Of a DNA stretch of 64,000 bases, positions 27,577 through 36,571 are shown piece by piece. The number at the start of each line of letters is the position of its first letter. Positions within the stretch are counted from its first letter, which is position 1. Origin of the DNA: Streptomyces melanogenes. GTDB taxonomy: Bacteria > Actinomycetota > Actinomycetes > Streptomycetales > Streptomycetaceae. The notes under the pieces were generated by a model, which searched no databases, had not been told where the DNA came from, and saw only the letters and a list, made by a program, of their open reading frames with translations. The translations under genes were made by a program, and so were the position numbers. The stretch spans positions 310,001 through 374,000 of the forward strand of contig NZ_BMTS01000007.1 in NCBI RefSeq assembly GCF_014649795.1. The letters are read 5' to 3'.

Positions 27577-27607
27577 GGGTGGGCCCGGCGCTCGCTCGGG
27601 CCCACCC
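27577..27607. terminator. Bidirectional hairpin terminator
   Basis: Perfect 11-bp stem GGGTGGGCCCG / CGGGCCCACCC with a 9-nt loop, between the convergent DUF3592 gene and the glycine-rich secreted protein gene. Confidence 0.8.
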
Positions 27608-27625
27608 TGCGCGGGCTTCGGGGTG

Positions 27626-28927
27626 TCAGGAACAGGTGGCCAGGAGGATGGAGATCACGGTGCAGTCGGCCGTGGCGCTGTCGTTGGCGGCGTTGGGGTC
27701 GGTGGGAGTCGACGCGGTGCGGGTGGCGGACACCGATACGCGGCCCAGCGAGAGCAGATGCAGGGGGATGTCGAAGGACTTGGCCGCGCCGGCACCGCTG
27801 GCGATGGCCTCGAAGGTACAGGTGACGGTCCCCGCGCTGGTGGTGCATCCGGCGGGCAGGCCGGTCGCGCTCAGACCCCGGGGCAGGGACGCGGTGATGG
27901 TGGCCGAGACGGCGGTGTCCGGTCCGGTGTTGTTGGCCGTCAGGGTGTAGCGGAGGTAGGGCACCAGGATGCCCAGCTGCGGCCGGGCGGTGACGTGCAC
28001 GTCGATGTCCGCAGCGGCCGGGGTGTACGTGATGCTCACCGAGCCGTCGCCCGAGCGCACGCCGGTGTGGAAGACGGTGCCGGCCGGACCGTGCCCGCTG
28101 CCTCCGCCGCCGCCCGCCGATCCGACGGTGCCGGAGGGGCTGCTCAGGATCCCGCCGCCTCCTCCGCCGCCGAACCAGCCCCCGCCGCCTCCTCCTCCAC
28201 CGGCGCCGCTGGCACCGGCGCCGCCCGTACCTCCGAGGGCCGGGGCGCCGCCTGTCGCGGCAGGGGCACCGTTGGCGCCGAGGCCACCGGCACCGCCGGC
28301 ACTGGCGGTACCCGCCCCGCCGCCTTCCGCCCCGTCGCTCCCGTTGCCGCCGGCGGTACCGCTGGCGCCGCCTCCGTTGCCGCCGTTCCCGCTGACGGCG
28401 GTGCCGATCCAGTTGCCGCCGCCTCCGCCGCCACCGGCCACCACTAGCCGGTCGCTCGGGCCGTTGGCGCCCTGGCGTACGTCCGAGGCGCCTCCTCCGG
28501 CGCCGCCGTCGGCGGCGGGCTCGTTGCCCGTACCCGCGGCGCCCGAGCCGCCGTAGCCGCCCGAGCCGCCGACGTTGATCTGCAGGACCTGTCCCGGCGT
28601 GACGGCCAGCTGGGCCTGGGCCTCCCCGCCCAGTCCGCCCGTGCTGCCGCCCTCGGGCCCGTCCTGGCCCTGGGCGCCGAAGGCGTCCACGCTGATCGAG
28701 TAGACCTTGTCGGGCACGGTGAAGGACTGGGCGCTGCCCGTGTAGGAGAAGGTGACCGTCGTCGCGGCCAGCGCCGGCGGCGCGAGGGCGACCAGCCCGG
28801 CGCCGGCGAGCGCGAGCGCCATCGTGCCGGGCAGAACCAGCGTGGTCAGCCGCCGGGCCAGGCCGCCCCGACGCGGCCGCGCCGTCGACGATCTGCTCCC
28901 GCTCGTACAAAGAGGTCTGTGTGACAT
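27626..28927 (-). CDS. Secreted glycine-rich protein with C-terminal DUF11-like domain
   Basis: Protein of 433 aa. The signal peptide (positive start, then TMALALAGAGLVALAPPALA) is followed by a beta-rich domain (TVTFSYTGSAQSFTVPDKVY), a ~180-residue region of Gly-rich repeats (GAGG, GGGGGG), then a DUF11/CARDB-like beta-sandwich (YLRYTLTANNTGPDTAVSAT) ending in four cysteines. The gly-rich part resembles surface or adhesive proteins. ATG 28927 was chosen because the signal peptide starts there. Upstream, 28928-29208 holds no gene I can support. Confidence 0.82.
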   Translation of the reverse strand: MSHRPLCTSGSRSSTARPRRGGLARRLTTLVLPGTMALALAGAGLVALAPPALAATTVTFSYTGSAQSFTVPDKVYSISVDAFGAQGQDGPEGGSTGGLGGEAQAQLAVTPGQVLQINVGGSGGYGGSGAAGTGNEPAADGGAGGGASDVRQGANGPSDRLVVAGGGGGGGNWIGTAVSGNGGNGGGASGTAGGNGSDGAEGGGAGTASAGGAGGLGANGAPAATGGAPALGGTGGAGASGAGGGGGGGGWFGGGGGGGILSSPSGTVGSAGGGGGSGHGPAGTVFHTGVRSGDGSVSITYTPAAADIDVHVTARPQLGILVPYLRYTLTANNTGPDTAVSATITASLPRGLSATGLPAGCTTSAGTVTCTFEAIASGAGAAKSFDIPLHLLSLGRVSVSATRTASTPTDPNAANDSATADCTVISILLATCS

Positions 28928-29208
28928 GGGGATCGTGCCCCTTTCAGGAGGGCTGCGACCCTGCCCCGGCGGCCCCCCTCGGGCCGACTCGACGCGGCAG
29001 GCCGCCATGGCCCACCGCCCGCTCCTGCCCCAAGCATGAACGGACGCCGGCCCGGTGTTCCGTCCTCGTCAGTGCTCCACCCGTGGTCTTTTGGCCACGG
29101 CCCGCGCGGAGATCCTGAGGTGAGTCCGCTGCATACCGTTCACAGATCAACGAGCATGCCGCCCCGGAACCTGCGCCGAAAGGAGTCAACAGGCCACAGT
29201 CACCACGC

Positions 29209-29898
29209 CTACTTGGTCGTGTGGGTCGGGTAGACCTGAACGTCGGTGTAGGCGCCCTTGATCTTTCCCGCGGCTGCGGGCCACTTCAGGCTCACGGTGT
29301 GGGTCTCGTTCGGGGGCGTCACCAGGATGTTGGTCGGGGACGCGAGGCTGTGGCCGGTGGTGTCGATGTCGTAGGCCAGGTTGAAGACAGCGGTGTCGCC
29401 GGGCTTGAGGGTGGTGACACGCGGTTGGGCGTGGCCGCGCTCGATGGGGTTGGAGGTGTGGTCGGCGTCCTTGATGTCGACGCCCGCGAAGCCGGTCGCC
29501 GAGCAGGTGGTCGAACCACGGTTGACCATGGTGATGTCGATCCTGCCGGAGCTCTTGTCGGGCGCGGCGTTGGTGGCGTTGATGGCCAGGTCCGGCGTCT
29601 TGCAGAACGTGACCTTGCCGCCGGCCTTCGCCTTGCCGCCGGTCTTCGTCGTACCGTTCGCGGCGCCGGAGCCCGACTCGGTGCCCTCACCTGAGCCCGA
29701 CGCCGTGTTACCGGCCTGTGCGCCAGTGGAGTTCGAGCGGCCCTTCGACTGCGAGCCGCCGTTCGTGGGTGAAGAGGACGTGGACGAGGAGCCCTTGGAG
29801 GACGAGTCGTTCGCGGAGTCGTCGCTGCCGCAGGCGGTGAGTAAGAGGGCGCCGGTGACGCCGAGGGCGGCGAGAGCGGTGGTGCGGGTGTAGTTCAT
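29209..29898 (-). CDS. DUF4232-type lipoprotein
   Basis: Protein of 229 aa. Lipobox LLLTACGSDD at residues ~20-27 marks a lipoprotein anchored outside the membrane. A long Ser/Thr/Gly-rich linker (residues ~30-100) leads to a beta-sandwich domain with FCKTPDLAINATN, VNRGSTTCSATGFAGVDI and LKPGDTAVFNLAY, which fits DUF4232. A GGGGGAACACC spacer precedes ATG 29898. Function unknown. 29899-30272 contains no gene. Confidence 0.85.
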   Translation of the reverse strand: MNYTRTTALAALGVTGALLLTACGSDDSANDSSSKGSSSTSSSPTNGGSQSKGRSNSTGAQAGNTASGSGEGTESGSGAANGTTKTGGKAKAGGKVTFCKTPDLAINATNAAPDKSSGRIDITMVNRGSTTCSATGFAGVDIKDADHTSNPIERGHAQPRVTTLKPGDTAVFNLAYDIDTTGHSLASPTNILVTPPNETHTVSLKWPAAAGKIKGAYTDVQVYPTHTTK

Positions 29899-30272
29899 GG
29901 TGTTCCCCCTGAGGTGGCGCGGTGCATGTAGTCGGAAGTATTTGTATCTCACACCGAGTCACAGGCGGTCCTCCGCGACGTCTTCGTTCCGTCACAGGCG
30001 TAAGCCCTGCCTCGCGGTTCGCCAAGGTGTCGCCGTACGGCCAGCGGTGTGGCTGGAATTCGACCCTCTGGCTGTGTCCCCGGGGTGAACTTGCTCGCCA
30101 CGGCTGGTCGCCGGGGGCCTCAACCGCGGCCGCACCCCGACGTCCTGGACGCTCAGCGGCGGGAACGCGCCCGGGTCTGCAGTGAGAAGGCATCCGCTGG
30201 GGCGGACGCCCCCTCGTGACAGAGGCATGACGCGTCCGGACCGACAAACCGTCGGCCACCGGGGCGCGTTAC

Positions 30273-30758
30273 TCATACGACCCCGGTGAACCTGTCCTCG
30301 ACATAGGTCTTCCTCGCCTCGTCGTCGCGCGCGGAGGCCAGATACCGCGACCAGGCCTGCGCTTCGTGCCAGACGGCGCCCATCTCCCACACGCAGAACG
30401 TGCCCCGGTGGTCGCCGGGGAAGGTGTGCAGTCGGAAGGGTCCGTCATCGTTCTTGGCGAACACCGTCTCCCAGAGCTCGTTCTCGCCGCGCCAGGTCTG
30501 CACCAGCAGGAACGAGAACGTCGGGGTGCACTTGTGGAGTATCACGAAGCCCAGCTCGTCATCGAACGGCAGCTCTGTGGAGGCGAGGAAGTCACGGGCC
30601 TGCTGACGTTCCTCCTCGGAGAGTTCCAGTTCGGCCCGGCGCAGGTCGTACCACTTCAGGTAGGCACCGGGCAGACGCAGGCCGTCGGCGGGAGTCATCA
30701 GCTTCGGAACGTGCTGATAGGTATCGGCGACGCTGCCGCCGCCAGGAAGTTCGCTCAT
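30273..30758 (-). CDS. Conserved-looking hypothetical protein
   Basis: Soluble protein of 161 aa, rich in Trp and aromatic residues (YLKWYDLRRAELELSEEE, FVILHKCTPTFSFLLVQTW, GTFCVWEMGAVWHEAQAWS). No signal peptide or membrane segment. Composition and codon use say it is a real gene; I do not recognise a family. Confidence 0.72.
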   Translation of the reverse strand: MSELPGGGSVADTYQHVPKLMTPADGLRLPGAYLKWYDLRRAELELSEEERQQARDFLASTELPFDDELGFVILHKCTPTFSFLLVQTWRGENELWETVFAKNDDGPFRLHTFPGDHRGTFCVWEMGAVWHEAQAWSRYLASARDDEARKTYVEDRFTGVV

Positions 30759-30864
30759 GCGGCAAACCTAGCCCGGCCGATGCCCAGCCTGTTCTTCAGG
30801 ACTGAGCAACAGACGTTCTGACGGACAGGCGATCGGAAATCAGCACACTCACCGTGCCTTGTCC

Positions 30865-31002
30865 GCGGACAACTCCCTCTTTTCCCGCGCGCCTCACACC
30901 GCTGACCTCGCACTTCCCCTCACTCTCCGCGCCGGACAACTCGTCCTGCATAGCGGACAATCTCGCCCTCTGCACAAGATCGGTCGCGGCGCCGCGGACA
31001 GG
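30865..31002 (+). promoter_or_regulatory. Iterated CGGACA motifs upstream of the lanthipeptide precursor
   Basis: Four CGGACA copies at 30866, 30933, 30954 and 30995; the first two extend to CGGACAACTC and the third to CGGACAATCTC. Spacings are 67, 21 and 41 bp. All point the same way and lie within 200 bp of the precursor start, so they may be an activator or repressor array. No regulator gene lies in the locus. Confidence 0.5.
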
Positions 31003-31057
31003 GGCGCCTCAACCGATCGGCCGGAAGCCGAGACCGGAAAGCAGAGAGGTGAGGGGC

Positions 31058-31267
31058 ATGACGCTGGAACTGCTGGACAGGGCAGCCGTGGAGGAGAGCT
31101 TCGACATCGAGGTCGACTTCTCGGGCCTGGAGCGCGTCGAAGCGCCCGAGCTCGGCGGGAGTACGGGGATCGCCTGCGCCAACACGGTGCCGTGCTGTGT
31201 GTCGCAGTCCCCGACGAGCTGCGGTCAGACGTACGGGCGCGGCGTCTCGATGTGTCCGACCTGCTGA
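31058..31267 (+). CDS. Class I lanthipeptide precursor peptide
   Basis: 69-residue peptide. The acidic leader holds the FxLD-like motif SFDIEVDF (residues 14-21), which LanB enzymes recognise in this class, then a GLERVEAPELGG stretch. The C-terminal ~32 residues are the likely core: six Cys (IAC, VPCCVS, TSCGQ, MCPTC) and eight or so Ser/Thr. ATG 31058 lies 8 nt after an AGAGG. The gene is directly followed by ABC exporter, LanB and LanC genes. Leader cleavage after ELGG is a guess; the exporter has no C39 peptidase. I know of no described lantibiotic with this core. Confidence 0.85.
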   Translation: MTLELLDRAAVEESFDIEVDFSGLERVEAPELGGSTGIACANTVPCCVSQSPTSCGQTYGRGVSMCPTC

Positions 31268-31284
31268 GCGCACTGCTGTGAGCG

Positions 31285-33474
31285 GTGACTAGTGGGCCCG
31301 GTGCCGGGCGGGGAGAGGACTGTCCGGCACTCGGGCCGGCAGCACCGGGCCGCGGGGACGCACGCGGCCGTATCCCGGTGGACTTCTCTCGTGGGCGGGT
31401 GAGCATGCGGCGGATCGGCGGGGGCGGCAGGGGCGGAGGGCCCGGGGCCGGGGGCGACCAGGAACGGCCGGAGGACGACGTGGCCGCGAGCGAGCGGGAG
31501 CTGTTCGGCTCACGGCTGCGGCTCGGCGGCGGATACACCGCCCACGATCTGGCCGGGGCGGACGCGCGCACCTTCTCCGTGCTCGCCGGACTGCCCTCGT
31601 TCCTGCGGAAGTCGGCCGTGCTGGCGTGGGACGCCGGGCGCGGCCGGGCCGCTGCCCTGGCCGCTGTCGAGGTGAGCCGTGGAGCCATCGCGGCGCTCGG
31701 GCTCGTCGCGACCAACGCCCTGCTGATGCGGCTGTTCGCGGGCGGTGACGTGCGGGACCGGCTCACGCAGGCTCTGCCGTCGATGGGGTGGCTGCTCGCC
31801 GTGGCCACGCTCACCACCGTTCTGGCCGCCGCCTCGACGACGCTGTCGGGAAGTCTGGAGCCGCAGGTCGAGCGTCGTGCGATGCTCCTGCTGCTGCGCC
31901 GCAGCGCGCGGGTGGAACTCGCGGCCATGGAGTCGGGCGACTTCCAGCGGCTGTTGCACTCCGCCCAGCGCGGAACGGTGGCCGCGCGGCAGATGACCAG
32001 GAACAGCCTTCAGGTCCTGCACGGCCTGGTCGTCTTCGCGTCCGCCGCCGTGGTGCTGGTCACGCTGCACCCCGTACTGCTTCCTCTGCTGCTGGCCGCC
32101 GCCCTGCCCAAGGGCTGGGGCGCGGCCCGCTCCGCCCGCCGTTCCTACCGCTCCACCCAGACGTGGCTGGAGCACTCCCGCCGCAACCAGGTGCTCGCGC
32201 GGCTGCTGCTCGACCGGGACAGCGCCCCCGAACTGCGGGTGCACGGGGCGGCGGAGTACCTGGTGGAGTCCTTCGACCGGATGTCACGGGAGGCCGCCGG
32301 GGAGCAGGCCCGCCTCTCCCGGGCCGCCGCGGGCACCACGGCGCTCGCCGGCGCCCTCGCCGGGCTCGCCGCGGCCGGGGTGTACGGGCTCCTTGTCCTG
32401 CTGGTGATGGGGTCCTGGATCCCCCTGGCGGCGGCCGGGACCGCCGCGATCGCCGTCCGCACGGCCACCGCGCAGCTGGACTCGCTGGTCCAGCAGGTCA
32501 ATTCCCTCTATGAACAGGCCCTCTTCCACGCGGACCTGGAAGCCGCCTGCCGCATGGCCGGCGAGCGGAAGGTACCCCGGGGCGGGAAGCGGGTGCGGGC
32601 GGCGCCCGCGGCCATCAGCCTCAGCGAGGTGTCCTTCCGCTACGCGGGCGTACGGGAGCCGGCCCTGGACAGCGTGTCCCTGGAGATCGCGAAGGGGCAG
32701 ATCGTGGCCTTGGTCGGGCCCAACGGGGCGGGCAAGACAACCCTGTCCCGGCTGCTGTGCGGGCTGTACACCCCCGAGCGCGGCAGCGTCCGCTGGGACG
32801 GCCGTGACCTGCGCACCCTGCGCCGCGCCGACGTCCACGAGCGCATCGCCCTGGTCTCGCAGACCTTCACCCAGTGGCCGTTCACCGCTCGCACCAACGT
32901 CGCCATCGGACGCCCCGAGGCCCGCGCCGACGGCGCACGGCTGCGGCGCGCCGCGGCCGACAGCGGATTCGCGGACGTCGTGGAACGGCTGCCGCAGGGC
33001 TGGGACACCTTGCTGGCCCCCGAGTTCGTCGGCGGCGTCGAGCTGTCCGGCGGCCAATGGCAGCGTGCGGCCCTCGCACGGGCCGCCTTCCGCGGCGCCG
33101 ACATCCTCGTCTACGACGAACCCACCGCCGCCCTCGATCCCCAGACGGAGATCGAGTTCTTCGACCGCATCCAAGAGCTCGCCCGCGGCGGACAGACAGT
33201 GGTCCTGGTCACCCACCGGCTGGCGTCCGTCCGCCACGCCGACCAGATCTTCTTCCTCGACCGGGGACGGCTGGCCGAATCCGGCTCGTTCGCCGAACTC
33301 CTCGACCACGACGGCCGGTTCGCCCGTCTCTACCGGATGCAGGCGGAACAGTACGCCGCCGCGCCCCGCTCCCGTACCAGCGCACCCGAACCACCCGTGT
33401 CGCCCGTACAACCCGGGGACAGCGCACCCGCACCAGCCCCGGAATCGCTCAGAGAAGGGAACCGCGTTGCCTGA
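31285..33474 (+). CDS. ABC transporter, lanthipeptide exporter (no peptidase domain)
   Basis: Fused permease-ATPase of 729 aa. Six hydrophobic segments in the first ~420 residues, then an ATPase with Walker A GPNGAGKTT, signature VELSGGQWQR, Walker B ILVYDEP and a following TH switch (VTHRL). No N-terminal C39 protease region. It exports the modified peptide or protects the cell from it. GTG 31285 is used; an ATG at 31405 is also plausible because the first 40 residues are low-complexity and Gly/Arg-rich. The C-terminal ~40 residues are a Pro/Ala tail. The TTG start of lanB overlaps its last codons. Confidence 0.88.
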   Translation: MTSGPGAGRGEDCPALGPAAPGRGDARGRIPVDFSRGRVSMRRIGGGGRGGGPGAGGDQERPEDDVAASERELFGSRLRLGGGYTAHDLAGADARTFSVLAGLPSFLRKSAVLAWDAGRGRAAALAAVEVSRGAIAALGLVATNALLMRLFAGGDVRDRLTQALPSMGWLLAVATLTTVLAAASTTLSGSLEPQVERRAMLLLLRRSARVELAAMESGDFQRLLHSAQRGTVAARQMTRNSLQVLHGLVVFASAAVVLVTLHPVLLPLLLAAALPKGWGAARSARRSYRSTQTWLEHSRRNQVLARLLLDRDSAPELRVHGAAEYLVESFDRMSREAAGEQARLSRAAAGTTALAGALAGLAAAGVYGLLVLLVMGSWIPLAAAGTAAIAVRTATAQLDSLVQQVNSLYEQALFHADLEAACRMAGERKVPRGGKRVRAAPAAISLSEVSFRYAGVREPALDSVSLEIAKGQIVALVGPNGAGKTTLSRLLCGLYTPERGSVRWDGRDLRTLRRADVHERIALVSQTFTQWPFTARTNVAIGRPEARADGARLRRAAADSGFADVVERLPQGWDTLLAPEFVGGVELSGGQWQRAALARAAFRGADILVYDEPTAALDPQTEIEFFDRIQELARGGQTVVLVTHRLASVRHADQIFFLDRGRLAESGSFAELLDHDGRFARLYRMQAEQYAAAPRSRTSAPEPPVSPVQPGDSAPAPAPESLREGNRVA

Positions 33475-36400
33475 GCCCGTCTTCCGCGGCCTGCCGGACC
33501 TGCTGGTTCGCCTCGCCGTCGCACCCACCTCCGCCGCGGACCCGCCGGCCGCCTCCCCCTCGTCCACGTCCGCCGCGGACAACCACGCCCAGCTGCGACG
33601 GCTCCTCGCCGATCCGGTGCTGCGCGAGTCGATCGAGGTGTCCAGCGGCTCGCTGACGCACACCCTGGAACGGCTGGAGCGCGGCGAGGCCATCGACGAC
33701 CGTTCATGGGAGCGGGCCCTCAAGTCCGCCACCCGGTATCTGCTGCGGATGGCCCAGCGCCCCACGCCGTTCGGCCTGCAGGCCGGAGTGGCTGCGGCCG
33801 TGCCGGGGAAAGAGGCGCGTTTTCGGCTGGGCGAGGCGCACCGCAAGTTCGTGTGGCCCGACGCCGAGTGGGCCGCCCGGGTCGCCGACGCGCGCCTGAC
33901 CGACCCTCGTACACGCGGCACGGTACGGGTCATGGCCAACGGCCTGTGCACTGAGCGCGGTGCCCGGCTCGTCCTGCCCAGCACCCGCATCCCCGGGGAA
34001 GGCGGCACGGAGCTGGGCACGGGCGAGATCACCATCGCCCGCAGCAAGCTCACCGACCAGCTGCTGCGCACGGCACGTACGCCGATCCGCCTCGACGAGC
34101 TCGTGGACGGCGCCGCGCGCCGTTTCCCACAGGCCCCGGCGGGTGCCCTCGACCGTGCCGTCGACACCCTGGTGGCCGAGGGTTTCCTGCTGTGCGACGG
34201 CCGCCCGCGCCAGCACGACACCGGCGACGACGTGCGCGTCCTGGCTCCGGAGCAGGCCGCGTACCTGCGAGCTTATGCCGATGCGCCGTTGGGGACGGGA
34301 CGCCAGGCGTGGCGGGCCGCCGTGCGCGCGATGGACGCCGTCGCACCCCAGGGCACCCGCCGGCCCCTCCATGTCGTCCTGGCCATGGACGCGGAGGTGA
34401 GCCTGCCCGATGACGTCGTCGCGGAGGCCGAGCGCGCGGCCACGGTGCTGTGGCGGATGTCGCCGCAGTCGCGCGGGCCCCGGCATCTGACGCAGTATCA
34501 CAAGGAGTTCCTGGAGCAGTACGGAGTCGAGCGACTCGTCCCCGTGCGCGAGCTGCTCGACCCGGTCGTCGGCCTCGGAGCTCCGTCCGGCTACCTGCTG
34601 CCGCCCTCCGCGCGACCCCCCGTCGACGTGCGGTCCGCACGGGAGCGCGACGATCTGCTGGGCGACCTGGTCGAGCGGGCGCTCCACGCGGGCCAGGACG
34701 AGATCGTCCTGACGGAGGAGACCGTAGCCGCCCTGTCCTTCGACGACGCACAGAGCCGACCGCCCTCGCTCGACCTGTTCGGCCAGCTCCACGCCGTCGA
34801 CTGCGACGCTCTCTCGGACGGGGACTTCACCCTGGTCCTCGGCCCCGCCTGCGGCTCGCACGGCGTCGGCGCCATATCCGGGCGGTTCTGGGAGGTGACC
34901 GGCAGCCGCCCGATCGTCCGCCCGGTGGTGGGTTCGCGGGCGGGGAGGGAGGAGCCGGTGGCCGCGCAGCTCGCCTTCCGCCCCGTGCTGCCCCGCTCGG
35001 TCAACATCTCCCGGGTCCCGCTGCCGGGCGTGCCCAAGATCGCCGTCGGTGAGTTCGCCGACACCACCGATGCCACTGGTACCGAGTCGATCCCGGTCGA
35101 CGACCTGGCCGTGCGCGCGAGCTTCGACGGCTTCCAGCTCCTGCGCCGCTCCACCGGACAGCAGATCGCCGTCGTCGTACCGCACGCGCTGGACCTGTCC
35201 ACCTCGGCTCCCAACGTCGCCCGCTTCCTCGCCGAGTCGCACGCTGTCGGCCTGCACGCCTGGACACCGTGGTACTGGGGCCGCCTGGAGGTCCTGCCCC
35301 ATCTGCCGCGGGTCCGCTACGGCCGTACCGTCCTCAACCCGGCGCGCTGGCGTCCCACCCCCGAGCTGACCGGCGCGGCCCAGCGGCCCGGCGACTGGCC
35401 CGCGGCCCTGGACCAGTGGCGGCGCGCCTTCCTCGTCCCGCGGCACGTACTCGTCGCCGTCTCCGACAAGCGGCTGGAAGTGGACCTCACCCACGGCCCG
35501 CACCGGGAGCTGTTCCGGCACGAACTGGCGCGCCGCCCCGACCTGGCGGTCTTCGAGTCGGTCGGCGACCGGCGGACCCGGTTCGGCTGGTCCGCCGGCC
35601 ACGCCAACGAGATCGTCTTCCCCCTGGTGCCCCGCGCCGACGCGCCCGCGCCCAGCCCGGCCCCCCGCATAGCGGCCCGGCCCCGGCGTGACGTCCCCGC
35701 GCACCACATCGGCGGCGCGTGGCTGTCCACGAAACTGCTCACCCCGCCGACCGAGCACGAACACCTCCTCACCCACGAACTCCCCGTACTGTTTGCCGAG
35801 TTGGGCCATTCAGTCAAAAGCTGGCACTTCGTGCGGTACGCCGACCCGGACCCGCAGCTCAGGCTCCGGATCGAGGCGCGCGACGGATCGGGCTCCGCCG
35901 ACCTCCTGCCCGCCTTCCACGGCTGGACGCGCCGTCTGTACGCCGAGGGGCTGATCCGTGACGTATCGCTGCACACCTTCGTCCCGGAGGCCGAACGGTA
36001 CGGTGGCGACCAGGCGGTGGCGAGTGCCCTGGAGGTGTTCCACGCCGACAGCGTGGCCGTTGTCACCCAGCTCCAGCACGCGGTGCGGGGACGGCTTGGC
36101 ACGGACCGCGTGGTCCTGGCCGCCGCCACCTGTGCCGACCTGCTCGAAGCCGCACTTGGTAGTTCGTGGGCCGACTGGGCGCTGGACCGGCTCATCTGGC
36201 CGGCCGCTGGATCCGTACGCCCGTACCGCCGTGAGGCCATGGCTCTGATCGGCCCGGACGGCACCACCGGCGCATCGTCTGACCACCCCGGCACGCAAGG
36301 GCTGCGCGACACCTGGGCGCGGCGGGCGGAGGCGATGCGCGCCCATGCGCGAGCCATCGACGAGAGCGGTTCGGGCGCAGCGGTGCGCGACCGCGCGCTC

Positions 36401-36571
36401 AGCGGAGTCCTGCACATGCACGCCAACCGCGCCCTGGGACTCACACGTGAGGGGGAGAGCCTCGCCTATGCCGTCCTGGGCGACAGCATCCGCTCGCACC
36501 GCGCCCGGACCGGCCGCCTCGAGACGGCCCGTACGGACCGTTCGGACCACCACGGGGAGGCCGGGGCATGA
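33467..36571 (+). CDS. lanB: Full-length lantibiotic dehydratase (LanB)
   Basis: tRNA-glutamate-dependent dehydratase that glutamylates Ser/Thr of the precursor and eliminates to dehydroamino acids. 1034 aa: an N-terminal glutamylation domain (residues ~20-650, with RPTPFGLQAG near the start and SVNISRVPLPG, VVVPHALDLS) and a C-terminal SpaB_C elimination domain (~740-1020, HHIGGAWLSTKLL, WHFVRYADPDPQLRLRI). Length fits full-length, single-chain LanB, unlike split thiopeptide enzymes. The start appears to be TTG 33467, six bases after GAAGGGA and inside the exporter gene's end; no ATG or GTG lies near. It overlaps lanC (ATGA). Confidence 0.95.
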   Translation: MPEPVFRGLPDLLVRLAVAPTSAADPPAASPSSTSAADNHAQLRRLLADPVLRESIEVSSGSLTHTLERLERGEAIDDRSWERALKSATRYLLRMAQRPTPFGLQAGVAAAVPGKEARFRLGEAHRKFVWPDAEWAARVADARLTDPRTRGTVRVMANGLCTERGARLVLPSTRIPGEGGTELGTGEITIARSKLTDQLLRTARTPIRLDELVDGAARRFPQAPAGALDRAVDTLVAEGFLLCDGRPRQHDTGDDVRVLAPEQAAYLRAYADAPLGTGRQAWRAAVRAMDAVAPQGTRRPLHVVLAMDAEVSLPDDVVAEAERAATVLWRMSPQSRGPRHLTQYHKEFLEQYGVERLVPVRELLDPVVGLGAPSGYLLPPSARPPVDVRSARERDDLLGDLVERALHAGQDEIVLTEETVAALSFDDAQSRPPSLDLFGQLHAVDCDALSDGDFTLVLGPACGSHGVGAISGRFWEVTGSRPIVRPVVGSRAGREEPVAAQLAFRPVLPRSVNISRVPLPGVPKIAVGEFADTTDATGTESIPVDDLAVRASFDGFQLLRRSTGQQIAVVVPHALDLSTSAPNVARFLAESHAVGLHAWTPWYWGRLEVLPHLPRVRYGRTVLNPARWRPTPELTGAAQRPGDWPAALDQWRRAFLVPRHVLVAVSDKRLEVDLTHGPHRELFRHELARRPDLAVFESVGDRRTRFGWSAGHANEIVFPLVPRADAPAPSPAPRIAARPRRDVPAHHIGGAWLSTKLLTPPTEHEHLLTHELPVLFAELGHSVKSWHFVRYADPDPQLRLRIEARDGSGSADLLPAFHGWTRRLYAEGLIRDVSLHTFVPEAERYGGDQAVASALEVFHADSVAVVTQLQHAVRGRLGTDRVVLAAATCADLLEAALGSSWADWALDRLIWPAAGSVRPYRREAMALIGPDGTTGASSDHPGTQGLRDTWARRAEAMRAHARAIDESGSGAAVRDRALSGVLHMHANRALGLTREGESLAYAVLGDSIRSHRARTGRLETARTDRSDHHGEAGA

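Noticed and set aside
28080..28560. Repetitive GC-rich stretch, possible CRISPR or tandem array
   Set aside because: It is the codon-level repetition of the glycine-rich segment of a secreted protein; no fixed repeat-spacer spacing.
31058..31267. Thiopeptide precursor
   Set aside because: No YcaO cyclodehydratase or pyridine-forming enzyme nearby; LanB is full length and LanC is present.
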